The notes below the pieces were generated by a model. The model had not been told where the DNA came from. It searched no databases and was given only the letters and a program-made list of their open reading frames with translations. Positions 1 to 8,766 of a DNA stretch of 64,000 nt are shown here, one piece after another. Origin of the DNA: JAGOUY01 sp964562155 (GTDB lineage: Bacteria; Patescibacteriota; Patescibacteriia; 2-12-FULL-60-25). Within the stretch, counting starts at the first letter, position 1, and each line of letters begins with the position of its first letter. The stretch lies in NCBI GenBank assembly GCA_964562155.1, contig CAZLRU010000004.1, positions 1 through 64,000 of the forward strand, written 5' to 3'. Both the position numbers and the translations under genes were made by a program.

Positions 1-1214
1 CGAAAATCCATCCCCGTGGCAGGCAAACCGACCGTCGATAACAGAGGAATATCCGAGGTAGAAGTAACCGCAACCAAAACATCATTTAAAGCAGAGATTT
101 GATTTGCGGCAATAAGCGAACCGGTTGCCGATTGAAACTCAAGGGTATTTGCATAGATATCCGTTGAACTTGTGTGAGCAAAAACTGCCGAAGTAGCCGT
201 CAAATTCGTCGAGGACGCATTCCCGAGAAAAGCCTGTTCCGTATACAACCAAGTACTCGTGGTATACGTGGAAGAGACGGAGACAAAATGACCTTCATTC
301 CAACGCAAAGAGACAGCTCCAAAATTATATACCGCATCAGATAAAGGATAGAGAGAAGTAGCGATTCTCCCACTAATACGAACTTGATCTGATGACTGAT
401 CACCTAAAATAACATGACCATTAACCTGAAAGTTCCCATCAGCAAACAAATGTGTGGTAGACACGCTACCAAACACATTTAACGAACCGCCCACCGTTGA
501 TGTTCCAGTCCCCGTAAATACCAGCGAACCTGTCGAAGTCACCGTACCTTGACGACCCACAGAAAAAACCTGCGCATCCAGATCATTCATTCCACGAATA
601 AGCAGATCATTCTGGTCGGATGTTCCATTCGAACGAACAACCAACGCAGCTCTCGTCCCCGTTGCAGCCGTATTCTCTGTTTGATTGATAGTAAACAAAC
701 TTTGTCCTCCGCTAACACTACTCGACGCATACATCCCTTGAAGCTGTTCCGCATTAAACGCTTGCGGAACAGCGCCGATGCGTTTACGCGGCGTCATCTC
801 ACCATCCGTACCGATCGTAACACCCAAATAAAGAGTATCATTATTCCAATTAATCCCATCCAACGTATTCTGCCACCCCCCAGACGCAGAAGGGTCTCCC
901 AACATAAGACTAAAAAGTCCATTCTGAACGGTCACAGGAATAGCCGTGGGAGTAGCAGACGTTCCAGAGGCAGTCCAAAAAATCGGACCACCCGAACTAG
1001 TGCCGTATAAAGAAAACTTCATTTGATAAACCCCATTGGGCACCGCCACTCCGGCAGAATCCAACAACTTCCCCTGATAACTAATCTGACGATTAATGCC
1101 GCTGGCCGCTTGCACAGAAACGGCAGCAAGAATCATAAACACACTCAAAACAAAAACCCCCGTGAACAACAGGTAGGCGCGTCTCAAAGAACATAAACGA
1201 GCACCCATGGACAT
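1..1214 (-). CDS. Large secreted surface protein, N-terminal part (C-terminus beyond the window)
   Basis: Reading the minus strand from ATG 1214 (or in-frame ATG 1208) gives an open frame of about 400 codons that runs off the window. The N-terminus is a signal peptide: basic residues (RLCSLRRAY), a hydrophobic stretch (LLFTGVFVLSVFMILAAVS) and an Ala cleavage region VQAASG. The mature part is rich in Ser, Thr, Gly and Asn and has short beta-strand-like repeats (INRQISYQGKLLDSAGVAV, GSLVFTGTGTSTVGG), as in bacterial adhesins, S-layer-like or tail-fibre-like proteins. A -10 box (TATAAT on the minus strand) at 1225-1230 leaves only 10 nt before ATG 1214, so the transcript would be nearly leaderless. 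It is the last gene of a surface-protein cluster. No specific family is recognised; surface location is inferred from the signal peptide and composition. Confidence 0.8.
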   Translation of the reverse strand, partial: MSMGARLCSLRRAYLLFTGVFVLSVFMILAAVSVQAASGINRQISYQGKLLDSAGVAVPNGVYQMKFSLYGTSSGGPIFWTASGTSATPTAIPVTVQNGLFSLMLGDPSASGGWQNTLDGINWNNDTLYLGVTIGTDGEMTPRKRIGAVPQAFNAEQLQGMYASSSVSGGQSLFTINQTENTAATGTRAALVVRSNGTSDQNDLLIRGMNDLDAQVFSVGRQGTVTSTGSLVFTGTGTSTVGGSLNVFGSVSTTHLFADGNFQVNGHVILGDQSSDQVRISGRIATSLYPLSDAVYNFGAVSLRWNEGHFVSVSSTYTTSTWLYTEQAFLGNASSTNLTATSAVFAHTSSTDIYANTLEFQSATGSLIAANQISALNDVLVAVTSTSDIPLLSTVGLPATGMDF

Positions 1215-1224
1215 ATCTTGTTCT

Positions 1225-1230
1225 ATTATA
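1225..1230 (-). promoter_or_regulatory. -10 box of the surface-protein gene
   Basis: TATAAT on the minus strand, 10 nt before ATG 1214. No clear -35 element is seen. The short spacing matches rpsT, rpmH, ychF and dnaA in this window. Confidence 0.5.
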
Positions 1231-1311
1231 GAGACTTATCCCTATTCCATCTTTTTGGCTCTACGAAAGACTATTCGATCCTTTATCAAAATCAGCTCGA
1301 TGTATACAACC

Positions 1312-1320
1312 TGTGGATAA
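1312..1320 (+). promoter_or_regulatory. Isolated DnaA box-like 9-mer
   Basis: TGTGGATAA matches the DnaA box on the reverse strand exactly. It stands alone between two surface-protein genes, 23 kb from the predicted origin, so a regulatory role or chance are both possible. Confidence 0.35.
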
Positions 1321-1338
1321 CATGTGCGAAAGCACAGA

Positions 1339-4300
1339 TTACGTCTTTTTTGGCTGTAAAGAGATTTTTTCCGACACCACCGGGTTCTTGGCTTGGGTTA
1401 AATCAATATCCGCGGAATGATAAGCTTCATACCCCTGTTTATCCGCCATCAACATATACACATTCGGCCCGGCAAAAAACGCATATTTTCCATCTTTATC
1501 AGTGATCTGCGTCTCCAGTAATTTATGGAAACGTTTATCAAAAATACGAACAACCGTTTGACCCAATCCCTTCTTAGAAGCTCCATCATAAACAATGCCC
1601 CAATCCTTGGGTTTTGTGGGAGCAGCCAACCGATAAAAAAGCGCGTAGGTTAAAAGCTGTAGAATAAACAAACCACCCGTTAATCGACCAGGAGACAGAA
1701 GCAACGACCCAAAAGAAACAAACAGACCTGTCGCAGCCCCTACACGCTGCACAATACGAAAGCGTCGTTCCGCCATTAAGCGCTTAGGCGTCTTCTCCAC
1801 TTTATCCTCTGGATCCACCGGCACATTCGCCGCAATCAACGCCCCTCCTTCTTTCACTTCAACCAACTCACCGTGGTAAAGATCAAGCAACGCTCCATCC
1901 TCATGATCATGAACCAGATACTTCGTGGGAAACTGATACCCTTGCTTCACCACCTGCAAACGATAGGTGCCAGGTTTGACAAAAAAGGAATAACGCCCCT
2001 GCACATCCGTAATACGTGTCTGCGCCACTCTACCTGTACCGGCCTCAACTAATCGCACAATAGCCAGATCAATAGGCTGCTTAGACAACGCATTGTAAAC
2101 AGTTCCCCATTGCTTGCGCTTCTTTCGTCGAATAAGCAGCAAAGGCTGCGTAAACAAAAAGTAAATATACCGAAACACATTAACCGCCGAAGCAGCGGTC
2201 GCCAAATTCGTAACCGCAACCGCCACCACGACAGGAGCTACAACCTGTTTGTTTACCTCCTGAACCACCGGCGATTGCAAGACCTCTATCGTACTAGCCA
2301 ACACCTGCGTAATAGGTGACGCCACCTTGATCATCAAAGGCACACCCAAAACATTCCCTTTCACCACCACCTCTTTATCAAAGGCTAAAAACCCTTCATG
2401 TCGAATAAATAACTGATACGTCCCCGGCTCCACAAAAAATCCATAGTGACCGTCAACACCCGTCACAAAGGGATTCACTTGAGCCGACGTTTTAGGATCC
2501 CACAATCCCCAACCCCCCGAGGTTTGCCGCATCACCCGAATCTCCGTTCCAGACACCGCTTGGTGTTGATCCTGATCCTGCACCTGAAACCAAGGAACGA
2601 TCGTAAATGAACGCCGCACCTCCGCGTGAGAACCGTCCTGAAACTCCACTTCAATCACAAATGACTCCGTTCCTCCTGAAGGCAATTCAACCATTACACT
2701 GAATCCTCCGGAACGATCCTGAGCAAACTGATACCGAGAGCTTCCGCCACGCACCTCTGCACGCTGCACACGAACTCCATCCACCAAAGCCGGCAGAACG
2801 ATGCGAATAGACTGATGAGGCAAAGCTTCAAACCCCCCTTCGACTAAGTGAAAGAAAAAAGAACCACTGGCTTCAGACCAAACAGGCTCAATGCTACGTA
2901 CCAATGGGTTAGCGGGCTTGGCGGGAATCAAGGGAAGCGCGGATGTACTGGTAACAGACGGAAGAAGTGAAGGATCCGTAGACACACCCCACGTTTGCGC
3001 AGAAGCAATCGCGCCACTAGAAAGATTTCCCACTCCATCTCGAGCAAACAGGGTGTAAAAATACGTGCGGCCAGGCAAAAGACCGGTATCAATTGCCGCC
3101 TGTGCACCTCCGGTATAGACCATCCTCCCATCGCCAAGACTAGTCGCAAATCGATCATCTCGCACCACCAAAATCACCTCGGCAAAATCTTCTACGCTTG
3201 GATTCATCCATTCAAGAGCGACTTGCCCATCCTGACCAATCGCTCGCAACGACAAAGGATTAGACGGAGCGGTAACATCCTCCGCCGTCTGCCCGGTTAA
3301 AATCGTGCTCACTACTTCTCCACGAGGACCAATGCGCGCAGTGATCCTCAATCGATAAAGAGTATCAGGCTGTAAACCGCTAACACGCAGATGATGAGAT
3401 GGGCTCACAACATCATCACTCAATTGAGCGTCGTAACCGGACACGCCATACTCAACTACTCCGGAAGTGGCACGATCCGTTTCCCAAACCAACAACAAAG
3501 ACCGCTCATCGGTCGCCGCCACCCTCGCATCACGAAATCTAAGCGCTGAAGCACCTCCCCCTGAACCGGCGGTAGCAGCTCCTCCGCCTCCGCTTCCACT
3601 TCCTGCTCCGCCTCCACCCGCTCCGCCGCCACTAACCCCACCAGCGTCACCTCCTACGGATGGAGCGGGGCCAGGCGGCTCAACCGCCGTCGGCGGTGGC
3701 GTAACGGGGGGCGGTTCTGGCACAGGTGGAGTAACTGGAGGAGGAGGCGGTGGCGTAACAGCTGGTCCGGCACCCGCCGTTGCACCTCCTCCACCCGTAT
3801 CTCCATCAGAAGACGGTGGTGTTACCACAGGCGGAGATGGAACGGTCGCGCTCACCGATAAAGAATCGCTGCTCGTAATAGGAATAATCAAACTACCCGT
3901 ATCACCAAAGACCCCTCCAATATGCAAAGGATACGTACCAGCGGTAGGCGGATTCGTGATCAAAGTAGCCGAGATCCCCGCCGCCGAACCAATCCGGACA
4001 ATCACACGTTGTCCTGCCGCAATTTCTCCACTCCCCGCATCCGTAGGAGGGGTAAGAATAAGAGACTGACTCGACACACTCACCCCCCATACACCGACGG
4101 AAGGGGTGGCTGCTAACGTCTCACCGATTTCAAATCCCGTCGTCACTCCATGCGTAAGTAAAACATCCGACGCATGAATACCGGCTAGATTAAATCCACT
4201 CCCGAATAAAAAGGTAATCGTATCCGCCGAACCATTCACCCCCGTTGGCGTCACAAACCGAATTTCATGATTAGACGGCGTCGAAATAAGCTGACGCGTC

Positions 4301-4476
4301 ATGATATTCTGCACGCTCGTAAGCGTGGCCGCCTGTCCACCAACAGCAAAAAAACACCAACCAACGCTGAGAAAAATAACCAGCGTTCGTAAAGAAGAAA
4401 AAACCGATGACATCATCGAGAGGAGGTGCGTCCAGACACCCCTTCTCCAAAACATCATGCTCGACGTTTTCTCCAC
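1339..4476 (-). CDS. Membrane protein with proline-rich linker, Fn3-like domains and CarboxypepD_reg-like domains
   Basis: 1045 residues. An N-terminal hydrophobic segment (about 25-48, ending GGQAAT) acts as signal or anchor. Residues about 50-210 form a Ser/Thr/Gly-rich beta domain. About 215-320 is a linker of Pro and Gly runs (VTPPPPPPVTPPVPEPPP, then SGGGAGGGGAGSGSGGGG). Two fibronectin-III-like domains follow (LLVWETDRATSGVVEYG; VALEWMNPSVEDFAEV). The C-terminal third has three repeats of a transthyretin-like or carboxypeptidase-regulatory fold, each with a DGHYGFFVEPGTYQL-like signature (also VQGRYSFFVKPGTYRL and KDGKYAFFAGPNVYML), separated by hydrophobic segments. It probably displays domains at the cell surface. 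The start overlaps the stop of the upstream gene by 22 nt, so translation is probably coupled. Confidence 0.85.
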   Translation of the reverse strand: MEKTSSMMFWRRGVWTHLLSMMSSVFSSLRTLVIFLSVGWCFFAVGGQAATLTSVQNIMTRQLISTPSNHEIRFVTPTGVNGSADTITFLFGSGFNLAGIHASDVLLTHGVTTGFEIGETLAATPSVGVWGVSVSSQSLILTPPTDAGSGEIAAGQRVIVRIGSAAGISATLITNPPTAGTYPLHIGGVFGDTGSLIIPITSSDSLSVSATVPSPPVVTPPSSDGDTGGGGATAGAGPAVTPPPPPPVTPPVPEPPPVTPPPTAVEPPGPAPSVGGDAGGVSGGGAGGGGAGSGSGGGGAATAGSGGGASALRFRDARVAATDERSLLLVWETDRATSGVVEYGVSGYDAQLSDDVVSPSHHLRVSGLQPDTLYRLRITARIGPRGEVVSTILTGQTAEDVTAPSNPLSLRAIGQDGQVALEWMNPSVEDFAEVILVVRDDRFATSLGDGRMVYTGGAQAAIDTGLLPGRTYFYTLFARDGVGNLSSGAIASAQTWGVSTDPSLLPSVTSTSALPLIPAKPANPLVRSIEPVWSEASGSFFFHLVEGGFEALPHQSIRIVLPALVDGVRVQRAEVRGGSSRYQFAQDRSGGFSVMVELPSGGTESFVIEVEFQDGSHAEVRRSFTIVPWFQVQDQDQHQAVSGTEIRVMRQTSGGWGLWDPKTSAQVNPFVTGVDGHYGFFVEPGTYQLFIRHEGFLAFDKEVVVKGNVLGVPLMIKVASPITQVLASTIEVLQSPVVQEVNKQVVAPVVVAVAVTNLATAASAVNVFRYIYFLFTQPLLLIRRKKRKQWGTVYNALSKQPIDLAIVRLVEAGTGRVAQTRITDVQGRYSFFVKPGTYRLQVVKQGYQFPTKYLVHDHEDGALLDLYHGELVEVKEGGALIAANVPVDPEDKVEKTPKRLMAERRFRIVQRVGAATGLFVSFGSLLLSPGRLTGGLFILQLLTYALFYRLAAPTKPKDWGIVYDGASKKGLGQTVVRIFDKRFHKLLETQITDKDGKYAFFAGPNVYMLMADKQGYEAYHSADIDLTQAKNPVVSEKISLQPKKT

Positions 4477-5321
4477 AAAACAACGACGATCACGAGCAAG
4501 AGAAGACTAAACGTCTTCCATGGTAGCACAAAAAACCATCCTCCGTTGGCGCGCGCAAAAAATGGCTCACCCACAACCAATTGCGCACGATACAAACCAA
4601 GCCCCCATCCAGCATCACCTCGTACATGAAGAGGGTCGATGACAAAACGCCGAGACGAATGAGGGAGGACGCGGATGGATCGCGCATCCACAGGAAGGGA
4701 AATCACTTCAGCCGTTCCACCAAAAATGGTTTTAATAGACAATTGACCCTCAAACACCTCATGAGCATCACCCTGATTACGAATAACCGCTTCAAACCTA
4801 GGCCAACCCCGCCACAGAAATCGCGACGATACAGGAGTGAGCGATTCCACTTCCAATGAGCGACGCACCTCTCCCTCCACCGTAGCCAACACCAACACGC
4901 CAACCCGACTCCCTAAAGCAACCCCTTCTGTTTTCCGAGGATCAATCGGCATCGCAAACACCACCGCCTGATACCCTCCCGGCACCGCCCCCAAAGAAGG
5001 CTGAAACACCACGGGAATCGGTGCCACTTCCCCAGCCCGCAAGGTCACCTGCGGCATTTTCAAATACAACCAACTCGGCAATCCTGCTAGCTCCGTGGCA
5101 GGCAAAAACAACTGCTGCCCCTCCTCTCCCCGCGGAACAAATCCTTGAATAGTAAACGCATACGTTTGTGGGACGGATTCAGAATTCTTCAATAAAAAAA
5201 CGCTTGCCGTAGATGCTCCCGCCTTAGCCGACAACGTAAGAATTGGCGGCTGCACCTCCATCGCCATCGCCGGTGTGCAAGAAAGGGCAAAACATCCAAC
5301 CAACGCAAGCAAGTACTTCAT
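4455..5321 (-). CDS. Membrane-anchored Ig-like protein resembling DUF916/WxL-interacting proteins
   Basis: 288 residues from ATG 5321; the frame extends upstream to 5366, but MKYLLALVGCFALSC is the natural start because it begins a signal peptide ending PAMAM. The body looks like two beta-sandwich domains. The first (VQPPILTLSAKAGASTASV; PQTYAFTIQGFVPRG) resembles the domain of Gram-positive WxL-interacting proteins that binds partner proteins at the wall. A C-terminal membrane helix (TFSLLLLVIVVVLW) is followed by the positive stop-transfer RKRRA, so the domains face outward. The gene starts 4 nt after the stop of the upstream secreted protein and overlaps the next gene, so all three form one operon. 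The family assignment is by style, not by a decisive motif. Confidence 0.8.
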   Translation of the reverse strand: MKYLLALVGCFALSCTPAMAMEVQPPILTLSAKAGASTASVFLLKNSESVPQTYAFTIQGFVPRGEEGQQLFLPATELAGLPSWLYLKMPQVTLRAGEVAPIPVVFQPSLGAVPGGYQAVVFAMPIDPRKTEGVALGSRVGVLVLATVEGEVRRSLEVESLTPVSSRFLWRGWPRFEAVIRNQGDAHEVFEGQLSIKTIFGGTAEVISLPVDARSIRVLPHSSRRFVIDPLHVRGDAGWGLGLYRAQLVVGEPFFARANGGWFFVLPWKTFSLLLLVIVVVLWRKRRA

Positions 5322-5325
5322 ACCT

Positions 5326-6237
5326 TCAGTAATTTGCCGTGAGCGTGTAGTAAATCGTCTGTCCATACGTTCCAGGAGTCGTTGAATCCGTCGTCGATAA
5401 CTTAAACGTCATCCCTACCCGATCCCCAACAGCCGAAGAAGTAGAAGAATGCTGCTCTATAATGCGTTGCGTCGACGTAACAGCAAGGTCAATCCCAGAC
5501 AAAAAGGCACGCGTCCCCGTCACACTCATACCATACTCCTCACTCCCAACGCTCACCGCTCCATCCGTCACGGGAGCAATGGAACTTCCCCCAGACCGCA
5601 ACAACCCATCCCCTTGCACATACACCGTATACCCATAGATTGCCGTAGAAGTAACCGATGCCATCGCAAGAGCGGTATTCTGCACTCCCGCCGACACCGT
5701 TCCAAACGCAAGCGCCGTCCCACCTAATCGATAAACCACATCATCCCCTCCGGATGGGCTCGCGCTCATCGAAATCTGATCCCCACTCCATGCATCCACC
5801 GTCACGAGCTGAGAAGCGATCGTTGTCACACGACCAATAGCTACGCGCTGAGAGAATCCCACATTTTCAATCACGCCTATATAATCACCCACGCTTAAAT
5901 ACCCTGAAGAAGTCACGGTCACGGTCTTGGATAAACGCGAAAACGCCGTATAGCCTACCTGCGTAGAACTCTCTTGTGCGCGCAACGTGAGTCCCAGCCC
6001 CTCGTCCGTAGATTCCGCCGCTCGATACCCAGCCTGCAACCCATACAAAACACCCGTGCTTGTTCCTTGAGCAAAGCCCCCGATCGAATCATTCAATTGA
6101 TAATTCAAACTCGACGCAAAATCATCACCACCCGCATTCAGCGTATCCCAGTCAATCTGATAACTCGCGCTCGACATTCCAAATCCGGGCTGCGCCAGCA
6201 ACAAAAAAAATAAAATAACAACGAACAAAAATCTCAT
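5326..6237 (-). CDS. Secreted beta-rich protein, possible WxL-like partner
   Basis: 303 residues from ATG 6237 (MRFLFVVILFFLLLAQPGFG); the frame is open to 6321, but the upstream 28 residues do not look like part of a secreted protein. A clear signal peptide is followed by a Ser/Thr/Gly-rich mature protein that begins SSASYQIDWDTLNAGGDDF and ends YGQTIYYTLTANY, an ending typical of secreted beta-sandwich proteins. There is no cysteine in the mature part and no C-terminal anchor. It sits first in a three-gene operon ahead of a DUF916-like anchored protein, which suggests the two act together at the surface. The function is not established. Confidence 0.8.
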   Translation of the reverse strand: MRFLFVVILFFLLLAQPGFGMSSASYQIDWDTLNAGGDDFASSLNYQLNDSIGGFAQGTSTGVLYGLQAGYRAAESTDEGLGLTLRAQESSTQVGYTAFSRLSKTVTVTSSGYLSVGDYIGVIENVGFSQRVAIGRVTTIASQLVTVDAWSGDQISMSASPSGGDDVVYRLGGTALAFGTVSAGVQNTALAMASVTSTAIYGYTVYVQGDGLLRSGGSSIAPVTDGAVSVGSEEYGMSVTGTRAFLSGIDLAVTSTQRIIEQHSSTSSAVGDRVGMTFKLSTTDSTTPGTYGQTIYYTLTANY

Positions 6238-6357
6238 CAAGCCTATAATACCATAATTGGTACCGCAGAAGCATCGCTCCCTAGATTTACTAATACATCG
6301 TCTCAAAAAAGAATGAACCAAATAGACAGAAAAAGGAAAACAACCTAGGCTATCAAT

Positions 6358-6939
6358 ATGTACACAAAAAACCGAGCCTCCATCTCCTTATGCATGATCG
6401 TTCTCAACGAGGAAAAATGTTTGAGAAGATCTCTAAGCAATGTTTCACCATTTGTAGATGAAATCATTGTTGTCGACGGAGGCTCAACTGATAAAACCAT
6501 CGACATCGCCACGCAATTTGGAGCGCATGTCATTCTCTCCCCGTGGCAAGAAGATTTTGCAAAGCAAAGAAACGTAAGCTTAAAACACGCTACCAAAGAC
6601 TGGATTCTCATCATCGATGCCGATGAAGTGTACGAGAAAAAAATGCTGGAAGCGCTGCAAAAACTTGCAGACAATAATATCGAAGCGGATATATTCACGT
6701 TTCCAAGAAAAAACTACATTGATGGCAAACTAACAAGCGATTATCCAGACAGTCAGTTCCGTTTTTTCAAGAACAATAAAAAAATCCGCTTCGAACGAAA
6801 AGTGCACGAGGTAGCCACGGGCTTCAAAAGAATGGTTTCGATCATGGATCTACACATTATCCACCGCAAAACCTCCGCTCGCCAAGCTATTCAAAATAAA
6901 CACTACGAAGCGATTCAAAAAACAATTATCGCAAAATAA
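6358..6939 (+). CDS. Family 2 glycosyltransferase (GT-A fold)
   Basis: 193 residues. The N-terminus ISLCMIVLNEEKCLRRSL followed by VVDGGSTDKTIDIA is the nucleotide-sugar binding half of GT2 enzymes, and IIDADEVYEKKM supplies the DxD-like metal motif. The later part (DSQFRFFKNNKKIRFERKVHE) matches the WaaE/KdtX-like and SunS-like branch that glycosylates lipopolysaccharide cores or proteins. At 193 residues it is short for GT2 (usually 230-330) and lacks the C-terminal helical part. It probably acts on the inner membrane face in surface glycan synthesis. It diverges from the minus-strand surface operon. The donor and acceptor cannot be told from the sequence. Confidence 0.88.
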   Translation: MYTKNRASISLCMIVLNEEKCLRRSLSNVSPFVDEIIVVDGGSTDKTIDIATQFGAHVILSPWQEDFAKQRNVSLKHATKDWILIIDADEVYEKKMLEALQKLADNNIEADIFTFPRKNYIDGKLTSDYPDSQFRFFKNNKKIRFERKVHEVATGFKRMVSIMDLHIIHRKTSARQAIQNKHYEAIQKTIIAK

Positions 6940-7227
6940 CAGCCACACAACGCATAAACACGTGGTCACGATCTAAACAAACGCCGCAGAAAAAATGATA
7001 CATGTTCGAGAGTGTAAGAAAGTAAGCAATCTTGAACCAGCTAACAACAAAACACCGTCAAAATGAGAGCTGCTCTAGGATTTACTCAAGACAAGGACTA
7101 TTCCTGGTTTTGAAAAAATAGGAGAAAGACAAAAAAAGCCCGCTCTCATTTAAGAGTCGTAAAACATACTAGATCATTCATACTTTGGCTAATATAAGGC
7201 ATTAAACACTCTTTTAAGCGTCGTACA
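6940..7227. other. AT-rich stretch without a gene, left of the parS array
   Basis: No convincing open frame, RNA gene or terminator is seen. The motif AAGAGTCGTAAAA near 7153-7165 recurs at about 8431-8443 next to a parS site, and a related GTGTCGTAAAATAC lies near 8567-8580 beside tRNA-Arg. Confidence 0.5.
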
Positions 7228-8466
7228 ATAATGTTTCACGTGAAACATTATACAAAAAAACCACCCATAACATCAACCCTTTATAAAAAAATAAAACCTA
7301 CCCGCTCCAAATACGTACCAAAAAAACATCATCCAAGAGAGAAAACATCACCCCGCTTCATTAAAAAGACATTCGTTAAAATAGAGTATTGTTTCACGTG
7401 AAACAATACTCTATTTTCTTTCCAAGAAACTAAAGAGACTGCGTCCGATAAACAATCCCAGGCTACCCTCTCCCATAATGCGTCGCATAATACTGTTTCA
7501 CGTGAAACAGTAGGCTAACCCATTTCCAAATGAAAGAGAAAATTAAAACATGCGCGACCCATATGATTAAAACAAAGATACATTAGCCATGAAAATGTTT
7601 CACGTGAAACAGTAACTAGCCAAAAGAAAAAATCTAGGAGCGTAAAGCTAGCATCATCAGCTTCACGAGATCAACAAGCAGACACATCAATGTTTCACGT
7701 GAAACAGTAGGTTCATTAAATTTTAGATAAATGATAACCAATGGGCAATTCATTTGCCGCGGACAACCCTACACGAAGATCTCAATCAAAAATGTTTCAC
7801 GTGAAACATTCATGAGTAGCGTCGCATAATAATGTTTCACGTGAAACATTATTCTATTTGATATGAATAAAAGTTTTAAATAAAGCTTGAGTATTGTTTC
7901 ACGTGAAACAATACTCAAACACACCAACAACATTAGCTAATGTTTCACGTGAAACATTAGCTAAATTTAAAAAATGACAGGAACGTAAGAAATATACCCG
8001 TACAATAGAAAGAATAAAAACGGCCCTAGCTGTTTTTATTATTAGCAGATGAGCCCTCTATCAACTGATCTGCAAAAAAAGAAACCACACGTATAGTGTG
8101 GTTTCTTCATGGTGGACTGAAGGAGAGTCGAACTCCTGACCTCTGCAATGCGAATGCAGCGCTCTACCAACTGAGCTATCAGCCCAAAAAAATTTTCGAA
8201 ATTGTTTCACGTGAAACAATACTTAATCGAGGTCTATAGTCAGCACACGAAAACGAGATAGCGCAATGTTTCACGTGAAACATTAGCTTAAGAAAAAACA
8301 TGTTCATACATATTCGTCCTATAATCGCGCTATCCAGTACTCAAACCACCAATCTCTCGTGCCGTTTTAACTTTAGCGTATTGTTTCACGTGAAACATAT
8401 GTTAGAACACTTACATACTTCATCATCCATAAGAGTCGTAAAATATATAAGGTTTCACGTGAAACA
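7228..8466. repeat. parS array: 13 ParB-binding-site palindromes (centromere-like region)
   Basis: Twelve exact copies of TGTTTCACGTGAAACA lie at 7232-7247, 7390-7405, 7494-7509, 7596-7611, 7691-7706, 7793-7808, 7833-7848, 7895-7910, 7941-7956, 8203-8218, 8267-8282 and 8382-8397. A thirteenth with one mismatch (first base G) is at 8451-8466. This 16-mer is the known ParB/Spo0J-binding parS sequence of bacterial chromosomes. Several sites lie in longer perfect palindromes: 40 bp at 7378-7417, 32 bp at 7887-7918 and 7933-7964, 26 bp around 7833-7848, 24 bp at 7228-7251. Two tRNA genes are the only genes inside or next to the array. The array lies about 16 kb from the predicted oriC, as expected for a chromosomal parS region. 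No parA or parB gene is visible in the window. Confidence 0.95.
8110..8185 (-). tRNA. tRNA-Ala (anticodon CGC)
   Basis: The minus strand folds as a tRNA: acceptor GGGCTGA pairs with TCAGTCC, including the G3:U70 wobble that identifies tRNA-Ala. The D-loop has AGCTCAGTTGGTAGAGC, the anticodon loop TTCGCAT gives CGC (reads GCG), the T-arm has GGTTCGA-like AGTTCGACTCT, and discriminator A plus CCA are encoded. It lies inside the parS array, between the sites at 7941 and 8203. Confidence 0.93.
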
Positions 8467-8489
8467 ATAACCGAAGTCATTATTCCACC

Positions 8490-8564
8490 TGGTGTTCCCA
8501 AGTGGAATCGAACCACTATCTAGGGCTTAGGAGTCCCTCGTTCTATCCATTGAACTATGGGAAC
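8490..8564 (-). tRNA. tRNA-Arg (anticodon CCT)
   Basis: The minus strand gives acceptor GTTCCCA pairing with TGGGAAC, D-loop TAGTTCAATGGATAGAA, anticodon loop CTCCTAA with anticodon CCT (reads AGG), T-arm GTGGTTCGATTCCAC, and encoded ACCA. It directly follows the last, mismatched parS site. Confidence 0.92.
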
Positions 8565-8654
8565 AAGTGTCGTAAAATACATAAACACCCGCGTTACGTA
8601 CAAAAACGAGTATAGGGGAGACCAAAACCTTCGTCAACGATTTTCCTCCCCTCC

Positions 8655-8753
8655 TATATAGACCCGTAAGGCAGAGGTTTTTGTCAACGAGGACCGTTCG
8701 AAGCTATCAAAACCCAATACCAAGCGAACATAACCATGCGGCAAGGTTCCGTG
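8655..8753 (+). repeat. Palindromic element copy A1 (truncated)
   Basis: It starts TATATAGACCCGTAAGG and matches copy A4 (61201-61341) through the middle section (CGAAGCTATCAAAACCCAAT), then stops after GCAAGGTTCCGTG without the 3' arm. The intact copy A2 starts 14 bp later. A 3' deletion or insertion of A2 beside it would explain this. Confidence 0.7.
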
Positions 8754-8766
8754 CTATCCTTTTTTA

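Noticed and set aside
7228..8466. CRISPR array
   Set aside because: The repeats are 16-bp palindromes with irregular spacing (40-262 bp) and no cas genes; the sequence is the parS consensus.
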